From NCBI GenBank assembly GCA_963682055.1, contig OY821751.1, positions 14,818,001-14,882,000 on the forward strand: a stretch of DNA of 64,000 bases, read 5' to 3'. The notes below the pieces were generated by a model. It had not been told where the DNA came from and ran no database searches. It saw only the letters and a list, made by a program, of their open reading frames with translations. Positions 10,381-21,100 of the stretch are shown one piece after another; positions within the stretch are counted from its first letter, which is position 1; each line of letters opens with the position of its first letter. The position numbers were made by a program, and so were the translations under genes. This stretch comes from Primula veris (taxonomy: Eukaryota > Streptophyta > Magnoliopsida > Ericales > Primulaceae).

Positions 10381-10800
10381 TAGACCAAGGTTTTTTCCCA
10401 CTGGGTTTTCCTTGGCAAGGTTTTTAGCGAGACACGTTCCCATCTTATCTCACTTAAGATTGCCGAAATTAGGAGGAGTATCCTGTTGTATACTTATTAC
10501 CACTGTGTACTCTTTTGTCCTTCGACTAGAGATTTTTTCCCACTGGGTTTACTCTAGCAAGGTTTTGATGAGGCACCTGTTTTGTGGTTGATCCCCTACT
10601 ATTACCACTGTTGCACTCTTTTTCCTTCGATTAGAGATTTTCCCATTGGGTTTGCTCTGTCAAGGTTTTGATGAGGCACACTGTTTTGTGGTTAGTTACT
10701 TACATGATATTTCGGCCTATATCATTCGGCTACACAGTTTCTCCTAGGTAACGGTTTTGTCCCACACTGGGTTTTCCGGCCCTAAGGTTTTTATGTGTTT
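10381..10800 (+). repeat. Tandem CCCACTGGG-loop repeats before the copia 3' LTR
   Basis: Four diverged units centred on TTTTTCCCACTGGGTTT lie near 10391, 10532, 10638 and 10755. The flanking arms pair: CCAAGG/CCTTGG at 10385-10415 and CTAGAG/CTCTAG at 10526-10557. The last two units have decayed arms. I recognise this kind of segment from the 3' noncoding end of plant copia elements. Confidence 0.6.
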
Positions 10801-10870
10801 AGCATTGCGAATGAACTCGACTCAGATCGACTGCATGAAGACGAAGAATTCAAGACGTCTAAAGGGAGAG

Positions 10871-11060
10871 TGTTGTAGGATATTATTGGACTATTGGGTT
10901 TGTAGTTTATGGGCCTAAGTGGGCTTATAACCCTACCACTCTATCTATAACTAGTCTTGTATTTTACATTCATGCTTGATAAAAACTACTTGTTTTGTTG
11001 TAGCTCTCGTCTCTATATCTATATGAGCGAATACCTTTCTATATTTAAAATGAACTAATT
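10871..11060 (+). repeat. Probable 3' LTR of the copia relic (right end uncertain)
   Basis: TGTTGTAGGATATT follows a polypurine tract directly. A promoter-like CTATCTATAA lies about 70 bp in, followed by a TC-rich stretch. No second copy exists in the window and no clear CA end is seen, so the right boundary is a guess. Confidence 0.45.
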
Positions 11061-11998
11061 GAATGAAGCTACAAAAACGCAGTATGTATATAATACGGCG
11101 GATAGAGATATAGTGTGTGTGTGAGAGAGAGAGAGAGAAAGAGAGATAGTCGCCGGCGTAGTGGTGGTTGTTTTAGGGAAGTGATTTTAAAACTGAACAT
11201 ATATATATATATATATATATTATATTATATTCTGGATCTAGTCTTGTTCGATAACTAATCCACCCAGTGTGTAAGTAACATCTCTATTCGTTTTCGTTTT
11301 CGTTTTTATTGTTTTTTTTCTAAGGTTTTGTCTTTTTTTTTTTTACTTCCAAAATTTATCTCGTGTCATTTGTCTTTTGATACGCTCCATTATTTTGCTC
11401 CTCTTTTATTCTATTCTTTAAAAAAAAAAAATGTACTAAATTCTTTTTTATTGCATTTTTCACCACTCGGATATCTAGGGCGTTCCAATAACACCCAAAT
11501 GTTAATTTGATATGAAATGTTAATCTTTTATAGGAGAATGGAAGTTTGATTAATTTTATTATTATAAAAAACATTTGTAATTCTCTTAAGTTGTATCAAG
11601 CCAAGTTTTTTTTGTTCTTTCAGTTTTTTCTTGGTTCAATTGATTTATTTATCGGCATATGTTTATGCGCTATTATTTAGCTGCTCTTTTATTCTATTCT
11701 TGAAAAATATCTACTAAATTCTTTTTATTGCATTTTTCACCATTCCGATATCTTGGGCGTCTCAATAATACCCAATGTTGATTTGATATGAAATGTTTAT
11801 CTTTTATAGGAGAATGGAAGTATGACTAATTCTATTTAAAAAAAAAAGATTTGTAAATCTCTTAAGGTGTAACTACAACAACTCTAGGAAATGCGGAAGC
11901 AGTTTGTTGCGGGAAGATGCTTTTTTGTTCTTTCGGGTTTATCAAGCCAAGCTTCTGTATTGAAGTTTTCTTTTATATGTGCACTTGTTCATTTTTAG
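11061..11998 (+). other. Probable 5' UTR and leader intron of the following gene
   Basis: A GA microsatellite lies near 11128-11150 and an AT run near 11201-11220. A consensus donor GTAAGT lies at about 11270, and the acceptor ATTTTTAG ends at 11998, immediately before ATG. Inside the presumed intron two segments are imperfect direct copies about 284 bp apart (about 11385-11600 and 11668-11960, sharing TTTTATTCTATTCTT). No coding sequence is seen. Confidence 0.4.
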
Positions 11999-12196
11999 AT
12001 GGGTCAAAATGAATTACATGAAGGTATCATTACAGGGTTTTGATGTTTCTTATGTCGAAATTGGTAGAAAGTATATAGTTTGTTTACAAATGTTAAGCGA
12101 GGCCATGTTGCTCGTAATCTGTATGTGGCTTTGCCATTATTTGCGTTTGAGGATACGAATTTTAGTTCTCGACTTATTTCACTAGCACGCCTTCAA
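11999..12196 (+). CDS. Candidate first coding exon, frame disturbed
   Basis: ATG sits right after acceptor TTTTTAG. The frame reads MGQNELHEGIITGF and then meets TGA. A later 40-codon stretch in the same frame looks coding (HVARNLYVALPLFAFED) and ends before donor GTTAAG at 12197. The region between reads sensibly only one base out of frame, as if by +1 then +2 shifts. Either the exon is damaged or the model is wrong. Confidence 0.4.
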
Positions 12197-15100
12197 GTTA
12201 AGAGTCCGTTTGGTATTAGATTTTTTTAGTTGAGTTTTGGAATTTTGATTTTAAATTTCTGTTGGTGTTTGGACAGTCAGATTAATTAGCTTCTAAAAAG
12301 CAGATTTTTAGTCCAAAAATCGTAAAAAATCCAGAATTTTAAAATTTAGGTTTTCAGTGGATTTTAAAATCTGATTTTGGACCAAAATATATGTTGCCGA
12401 ACATAGCCTATATATGTATACCTGAAAGAGTCCTGTGTAAAAACATTCCTCTGCAGCTTAATTGTGTGTAGAATCTCTAAAGTCACTCCTAACTGTCTTC
12501 ATTTGTTCTTCTTTTTCCCTTTAAGAATGAAGACGAACAATGTGATAAAGCAAAGCTGAAATTACGTATCACTACTATGTTATTTTTGCGACTGTGATTT
12601 TTGCATGAAGTTGGTTTACATTTACAATCTTGTTTTTCTCTTTATCTCAGGATAGATACTGTGGTCTTATGAAAAACTCCAAATAAATAGGTTTTCATAC
12701 TTCTCTATTTGTTTATAAGCAAAGTCTATTATCTTACCCATATTTCCTCCTCGTTATCTGCCCAACGCTCTCTTGACCTTATACATGACTTTTTCTGTTA
12801 ATTTGATCTTTGCTTAAGTACCAAATATAAGCTCTTTAGTTTGATACAATCTGACAAAAAAATTGGTTGTATTTGCATGAACATTCTGGTCACGTCTTAG
12901 AAAGTACTGTATTCGTGATGGTGATGACTTGGACAAGCTATATTTCTTAATTTTTTTCCCTTTGTGCACACTTTTTTTTCCACTACAATGCGCAGTGTTA
13001 TTTGGAGAAGCAAGTTATCAAGGGAGTGACAAAAATGAGCATTTGAAGTATTTTGGTGTAACAAAGGTTTATTATGAAGACAACAATTTAAGAAACCCGT
13101 GCAATATGGTAGACGAATATTTTAATGATCTTGATCACATTATACTGAAAGAACGAAGAAGATTGCTTTTGTCAAGGTGCTATTTTTGTGCTTAATGATT
13201 TGTACACCATTTTTTGCCATCATAAACATCTGAGTCGGATTACAAAAGTCTTTTACTTCATTTGCAGAAAAAAATTGGACATAACAAAGCCAGTTTCAGA
13301 GGTATGTTCTTCTTTCCCATTCTCCAGTTATTGAAATATATTTGTGTTTGGGATTTTTTCCTACTCTTATAACTGGTCGTCTTGTTTTTTTTTTTATATC
13401 GGAAATGCTTTGTTATGTTTGAAAGCCAATGTCTGTTTTGGACTTAAACTTGTGACCTGATGTTAAGTTAACCTCGACATGTCTGGTCAAAATTTATCTC
13501 CTTTTTTCAGCACCACTTCTCTTCTAGTTAAAATGATTTATTTTAGTTGAAGCATTTCATAGTTATTCTTGCAGTATTCTTATTTTATACGGAGACATGT
13601 TAATTAATTGCTAGAAGCTAGTAGACAAAGCAACAAAAACGTACATTCATGCCATTTTGTGTTCTATTTCTATTATCCACGGTCCTTTCCTAAGAATGTT
13701 TGAGCTGTTTAAGAATGCAACGGCACCATTCTTCTCCTACACTGCTTCAAATACGAGTTTCCATTCGTTGACAGTGAATATGTGCTTTCTTTTTGGGAAA
13801 CATGCTAAAATGGTACCCAATTTATCAGCTTTTAGCGATTTGGTAGTGGTACCCAACCTAACACTCTTTCATTTGGTACCCAACCTATACATTTTCACTC
13901 CTATTGGTACCCAACCTAATGCATTTTCTAATTTGGTATCCAACCTATACGTTTTCACTCCAATTAAGGGACACGGTCCACCACGGATTTTCGGTTTTCA
14001 ACACCTACCAAAGTCTCATTTGCTATTGGATAACTGTTAGAATATTTCTGATTAATAGCCAATTAGTAGTTAGACTTTAGCTGTAATTAGTTAGAAATAG
14101 TAATTAGTGAATAGTTAATACATGGTGTTAGTTGGAGTAACATTTAATATAGAAATCTGTAGAACCTTGATCAGCCTATATAAGGCCTTGTTGTACTCAA
14201 TTTAAAAGCAAGAAATATAAAACTATAAAAATCTTTTATTCTCTCTATGCTTTTATGATATCAGAGCCAAAGCTCTGCTTAAAACGTCCCACTTCATCTT
14301 GTTAACTTCTCGACCCAAATAACCATGGGTTCAGAGGAGGACTCCTCGACGAGCTCGCCCATGATCGCACAACCCTATGGAGAAAGTTCTTTTTTGCAGA
14401 TCACTAATCATAGATTAGTTGGAAAAAATTTCTCCATGCTAAACCGACAGATATGAGACTTCAGATGCAAGCGCAAGGAAGCGTCTTTCAAGCTAAAATT
14501 GAAAAAAAAAGTGAGGAAGCATGTAACGCTGAAGCAACAGGTGCTTTCTTGAGCAAAGAACAAGTCGAACAGTTGTTAAATCTTCTCAAACAACATACTA
14601 TGTCGACTTCGAAAACGGCAAGTAGTAGTATGCTCATCAAGGTATTGCTTTTAATATACATAAGGAAAATCCTTGTGTGTTAGATTCAGGTGCTTCGGAC
14701 GACATGACATGTAACTTGTCTCTGTTTTACTCTTATATGCCTTGTCGGGGTGATGCAAGAGTTAAAATAGCAGACAGGACTTACACTTCAGTTGCTGGAA
14801 AAGGCTCTATACACCTGTCAAAAAATCTTGTTTTACATTCCGTCCTACATGTTCCCAATTTAGCCTGCAATCTCGTGTCTATTAGTAAATTGACTCGAGA
14901 CCTTAATTGTACTAAGTTCTCTAGTGATGCTTGTCTAATACAGGGGCAGGGATTAGAGAAGACGATTGGCATTGCTAGAGAGAAAGGTGGACTCTACTAC
15001 TTTGAGAATGATGAATGTGAAGATAAACTAGCCACAATTGCTGAAATTACCATACCATCTGTTTAAGATAATAATGTTATGTTGTGGCACTATAGGGTTG

Positions 15101-18100
15101 GACACCCAAATTTTCTTTATCTCAAACACTTGATTCCCAGTTTATTTATCAATAAAGATCCAAAAAGCTTTCGTTGTGAGATTTGCCAATTTGCTAAACA
15201 CACGTGCGTCATTTCCACCTAAACCATACAATGAATCCAGTCCATTTTCCTTAGTTCATAGTGATGTTTGGGGGCCATCCCGTATTCACAATGCCACTTG
15301 TACACGATGGTTCGTCACATTCATTGACGATCATACACGGATATTTCAAAACACTATTAGGAGACTTTCTAACAACTAATGGTATTATCCATCAAAGTTC
15401 TTGTACGGATACCCCACAACAAAACGAAATAGCCGAAAGGAAAAACAGACACTTACTTGAAGTTTCCCAAGTTCTAATGTTTACAATGTCGGTTCCAAAA
15501 TACCTCTGAGGGGAAGCAATTCTTACGGCTTGTCATCTCATAAACCGTATGCCATAAAAAATCCTTAATTTTAAAACACCCATCTCTGTACTTAAACAGT
15601 TTTTACCATTGTTTTGTTGCTCGTCGTCTATTCCTCTAAGGACATTTGGGTGCACGGTGTTTGTCCATGACCATTGAAAAACCTTATCAAAACTTGATCC
15701 CAAGTCTGTCAAATGTGTTTTCATTGGGTATTCATCTACACAAAAAGGTTATAAATGTTACTCACCTACTCTCCATCGAATGTTTGTTGATGGATGTTAC
15801 GTTTTTTTGAAAATCAACCGTTTTCCCCCAAATCTTTGCTTCAGGGGGAGATTCACGGTGAATCAAAGTCTTGGGAAATGTCTCTGTCTCAAACTTCTGA
15901 TTCTTTATCACCGCCTGTTCCTTTTCCTGCTCTGCTTGAACCTATAGATATTGTTGTTCCTCCGTCTTTACCCACTCTAATAGAACCCACAGAGCCTATT
16001 GAGTCACAAGCAAAGAGATGGAAAGATATTGTTTATTCATGCAAAAAGCATTCTCATGGTAGGGACAAGCATGTTGATCAGCAATGTCAAGAAGCTGAAT
16101 CAATTCCAGTCCTTGTTCGAAGCTGTGAGACCACCAATGATGCATGGGACGAAGAGATAAGCCTGCGAAACGACAGTCCTACTAGTAGAGAGGATCTTGA
16201 AGTTTCAATTGCTATTAGAAAGGGTGTTAGAACATGTACCCAACACCCGATTTCCAAATATGTTTCATATGAAAAATTGTCTCCAAATTTTTTTGCTTTC
16301 ACAACTAATGTAACAGGTATTAAAATACCAAAAAATATTGATGAAGCTCTTATAGATCCAAAATGGAAGGAGGCAGTTCTAGAAGAGATGAGAGCTTTAC
16401 AAAGAAATAACACATGGGAGATTGTAAAAAGGCCGAATGAAAAAAGTACAGTTGGTTGCAAATGGGTGTTCACTATCAAGTTTAATGTTGATGGTAGTGT
16501 TAGCAGATACAAATCAAGATTGGTCGCTAAGGCTTCACTCAAATATATGGAATAGATTATAAGGAGACATTTACCCCCGTTGCCAAGCTAAATTCAATTA
16601 GAGTTCTTTTATCTTTAGCAACAAATCTTAACTGGCCACTTCAACAATTGGATGTGAAAAATGCGTTTCTGAACGGAGACTTGCATGAAGAAGTGTATAT
16701 GGATCAACCTCCGGGGTTCAATCACAATGAACAGTTGGTTTTCAAATTAAAAAAAATCTTTGTAGGGCTTGAAACTATCTCCAAGAAAGTGGTTCGTAAG
16801 GTTCGCTCACGTCGTAAAGAAACGAGGCTTCCAACAGTCACAAGCAGATCATACTCTTTTCTATAAGCATTCTGACGAAGGAAAAAAGGCTATTCTCATA
16901 GTGTATGTGGATGATATTATACTCACAGGAGACGACTGTATCGAACTAGAACAACTTAAAAGATACTTGGCACGAGAATTTGAGTTAAAGGACCTCAGCA
17001 TTCTTAGGTATTTTTTGGGAATGGAAGTAGCTAGGAGCAGTTCAGGTATAGTGGTCTTTCAGAGAAAATATATTCTCGATCTTATTCATGAGACGGGAAT
17101 GATGGGGTGTAAACCAGCAAAAACACCAATAGAGCCCAATGTTAAACTGGGACTTAAGGCGGAAAAGAGGTGAACAAAGAGCAATACCAAAGATTAGTAG
17201 GTAAACTAATTTATTTTGCGCATACTCGACCAGAAATCACCTTTGCTGTAAGCGTAGTAAGTCAGTTTATGCATTCCTCAAAGGAGATGCATTTTGGCGC
17301 ACTCATTAAATACTAAGGTATTTGAAAAGTACTCCTGGCAGAGGGTTGCTCTTTAAAAAAGGTAACAACAGAATGGTGGAAATATATACCGATGCTGATT
17401 GGGCAGGATCTTCCGTGAATAGAATATCAACGTCGGGGTACTGTACATATGTTTGGGGAAACCTAGTAACTTGGAGAAGCAAAAAACAGCCTGTAGTAGC
17501 TAGGAGTAGTGCGGAAGATGAGTTTCGTGTCTTAGCTCATGGCACATGTGAAGGGTTGTGGCTAAAAAGACTATTGGAAGAACTGAAGATCGCAAACAAC
17601 GGCCCGATGAAGCTATATTGTGACAACAAGGCTGCTATTAGTATCGCTCACAATCCGGTTCATCACGATAGAACAAAACATGTAGTGGATCGTCATTTTA
17701 TTAAGGAGAAGATTGAGAATGGGAAAATTGACATGACATATATTCCAACCAAACAACAAATATTTTGACTAAGGATCTTCACAAGTCAAGCTAGGAATGA
17801 TAAATATTTACATTCCAGCTTGAGTGGGAGTGTTAGAATATTTCAGATTAATAGCCAATTAGTAGTTATGCTTTAGCTGTAATTAGTTAGAAATAGTAAT
17901 TAGTGAATAGTTAATACATGTTGGTGTTAGTTGGAGTAACATTTAATATAGAAATCTGTAGAACCTTGATCAGCCTATATAAGGCCTTGTTGTACTCAGT
18001 TTAAAAGCAAGAAATATAAAACTATAAAAATCATTTTTTCTCTCTATGCTTTTAATAACCTATGTAAAAGGTTCAACTCTTGTATTAAAGAATTTAGAGT

Positions 18101-21100
18101 GTAACCACTAGTTAGTATGCTTGAGTTAATAAGTTTGAAATTACCGGAGATGGGATGAGTTCCTTAATTGGAGCGAAAATGTATAGGTTGGGTACCAAAT
18201 TAGAAAGTGTGTTTGGTCGGGTACCAGATTGCTAAAATCTGATACGTTGGGTATGATTTTAGCATTTTTCCCTTTCTTTTTGTCACGTTTTTTTTATAAA
18301 TATTTTTCCGATTCTCAAAATACGCTGGCTAATAATTTAAGCAACTGAAGATTGGGTAAAAAAGTTATTATCTGCCCATACATGATGAACCAGTAGCTAT
18401 ATTAAAGAAGAAGATAAGTTTTTTCTTCTTCTCTTCTCTGTTTCTCCCCCAGCGCCTAATCTGTTACTTTTGTCACACAGGGAAATTCTTCAATCTTGTC
18501 TAATAAAGCAGGAAATGTCTTGATTCCGTACAATCTCGGGAAAGATAACATAGATAACTCGTATAGTCGTCCAAAGCCCATATATGATGAAAATTCTATT
18601 TCTGATGCTGTAGAGAGAAATTCTCATAGTGGTTGCAAATTTGCTTCATCAACGGGTAATATCATACACTCATCTCGTATAATACATTTTCTTTCAACAA
18701 GTTGGTGGATGTCTCGCTGAACTGTGGCAATTTTATCCAGGAAATACTAAATCAAATATGTAAATTAACGGGACAAGTTTATGATTTATCCAAGAAAGAT
18801 ACGCCAACTAATATTGGACATTATTTTGTAGGTGGAGTACCTGAAATAACATCAAATGTAAAAGCTGAACCCACAGAGTATGATGATGTACTTGGCATGG
18901 ATAAGGGCGTTGTTTATACTTCTGTTTCAAACAATTATATGCCGGTGAAAAGTGAATTTCCTGAAGATTCTTATCATGATAAAGTTGATCATCTGTTACT
19001 GAGCGACCGTATCAAACAGCTGGCAGCGAAAGAGACTTCAAATGTTTTCATAGGTTTTGATAGCTCAAAGAAAATAGTCCCTTCTTTTGTAGATTATAGT
19101 CCTATGGCCTCTGAATCCACTTCTTCATTGAAATTTAACCGGCCCAAGAGGAGGAAGAGAACTATGACGTAGTTTTCTTAACTTGATCATCATCATGCTA
19201 CTATATATGTTGTATTTAGTCATTTTAAGTATGTTTTTATACTACATCTATGGACAGGTTTTTAATACTAGATGTAATTCTTCTTTCATTTTGTAGCGAT
19301 TCAATTGAGACAGCATTGGAAGAAGATGCACCTGGACTTCTGAAGGTACTATCCTGTTACGCTGTTTCTCTGCTTCTAAGTTGGCTAATCGTTTCTTCTT
19401 ATATCCTTTTCTTGGGTTTTAATCATCTTTAAATGTTAATTTTGCAGGTATTAATAGATAAAGGAGTGTTAGTCAATGAAATGAAGCTTTATGGAGTGGG
19501 TCAGAACGATGAAGCCTATCATGATTGTTTAGAAGAAAGCTTTTCAGATCTTGAAGCTGTGATGTCGAAGGTTTGTTGCTATAACCAGATTTCATTATCT
19601 TTTTATTGATTTGTACTCAAATTTCTAATTTTGATATATCATCGTCTCTCTCTTTGCACTCTCATTGACTCAAATAACATAATATAAATAATTTCTTAAA
19701 CGTCGATTTCCAGTTCAATGTGAGATAGGCATGGAATATGATAAAATATTGTGAACAAAAATATGAAATTTCATATCAAGTCAAATCGAATTGAAGAAAT
19801 CAATATTTTAAAATTAAAATATCTTCAACACCATTCTCATCATCACCATCCAAGTTTAGCATGAAGAGAAACATAAATTTCACCTCGGTCTCTTTTTTTA
19901 TTCATCACCAAGTACTTCAATCAATGTTTGCTTCACACAGTATACATAAAAACCAAGCCACAGAGACCTTCAATATTAGATGAAGAGACGACGCTTCAAC
20001 TTTGAGTGCAAAACAACAAATGGAATGCCAAATAGCCTTCTTTTCCTAGAAACCCCCATCGATAAAACTAAGTAGATCAATAAATGGCACCTTAATGAAA
20101 AAACAAATAAGTGGCGGAAGGCACTGCTGCTAGGGTTTTAGATTTTCATTAAATTTGAATAATCGACACAAATAAATAAGAACCTAAGAACGATGGAATG
20201 ATGTCTGGACTCTGGACGTTGGATTAGCAGTCATGAGAACTCCCGTGCAGAAGCTTAATCTAGTGAGATGTTGAGGCAAACCTTGGTGTAAATAGAAAAA
20301 GATTTTTCACTAATTATTACTACCTTTGTCTCATTTTAAGGGAAATGTATCATGATTGCTTTGCTTTTAGCTTAAAATGACTTGTTTGTCCTTACCAAAA
20401 CTAATCTTTTTCCCATTTTACTGCTAGTACTCTACTGTAAACAGGTTCTCAACTAAAGGAGGGAAAAGTGATAGGCTTGCATAAAAATCAAGTGAAAATT
20501 TGTTACTTTTAGGGACATTACATTTTTGGGATACGGTTATTTTGTATCTTACCTATCTCCTTTAGCTGAATCAAAGTATAATGCTATTTTACTATGAGTT
20601 TAGTGGTGGGTGTTTTAAATTATAATATGCTTCAGGATTTTTTTTTTTTTTTTCTCCTCTATCTCTTACCCCTCATATGTCGTTCCCCCCTCTTTTCCTA
20701 CGATATTTCTAGAAATTCAATTTGGAAGAAAAGTTGTTGGGCAGGTTTTTGTGATTAATAAGACGTTTTTATTAACTTTAATGCATAGTATGATGTTTTT
20801 ATTTTTAATTTGACTTTCCCGGTAGTCACTTGACTTTTTTTTAATATGTGAAAACAGATAGTCTTCCAACGCCAGTCCTTCTTGAAGTTGGGACATAAGC
20901 AATGCATGAAGGGTGAGAGTCGTAGTTATTGCTTGGCTTGTCTGGTATCTTTGGTAGAACAAGTAAGAGCATTCTCAATGGTCTCTTTAAGAGACTCTAT
21001 ATCTATATACTTATACAGCTTTTGAGAATTGGATTCTCATCAGCCACTATATACACAAATATTTATGTACAAGGCTAAAATGTTTTACAATTTCTCTCTA

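Larger units (their letters stand above)
7049..10870 (+). mobile_element. Ancient Ty1/copia relic, coding frames decayed
   Basis: Fragments of a copia polyprotein appear in order but in changing frames. Near 7900-8030 is an integrase C-terminal segment (TPYAYQLVTGYE). Near 8320-8420 is a linker (LPDAF, then ARIDVPVG). Near 9045-9120 is reverse transcriptase (YLYGDLDKEIYMKV), with further RT at 9200-9320 and 9390-9540. Near 9780-9960 is an RNase H-like YTDAGYLSDP region. AAAGGGAGAG at 10861-10870 is the polypurine tract. Frameshifts and small insertions are numerous. The left part abuts the LTR at 7048 and has no gag or 5' LTR. Inverted repeats are unusually dense throughout. Confidence 0.7.
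14035..18054 (+). mobile_element. Degenerate Ty1/copia element inside the MITE
   Basis: The LTRs are at 14035-14255 and 17831-18054. The target duplication ATAAC lies at 14030-14034 and 18055-18059. The LTRs differ at several positions (by eye about 3%), so the insertion is not recent. Gag is almost wholly deleted, the integrase core is missing, and RT and RNase H are frameshifted. It reads in the same direction as the host gene. Confidence 0.9.
13786..18281. mobile_element. Mutator-type MITE with 9-bp target duplication
   Basis: The direct repeat TTTCTTTTT flanks the element at 13786-13794 and 18273-18281. The element itself runs 13795-18272, and its ends are imperfect inverted repeats over about 150 bp: GGGAAACATGCTAAAATGG on the left against the complement of GCTAAAATC-ATGCTAAAA-type sequence on the right. 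The left arm also has several copies of a GGTACCCAACCTATA unit. A 9-bp duplication is typical of Mutator-like elements. No transposase is present. A copia element fills its centre, so the original MITE was about 450 bp. Confidence 0.75.

Noticed and set aside
18656..18701. A 46-bp intron in the unknown gene
   Set aside because: Too short for plants and out of phase. A 92-bp intron at 18610-18701 keeps the frame.
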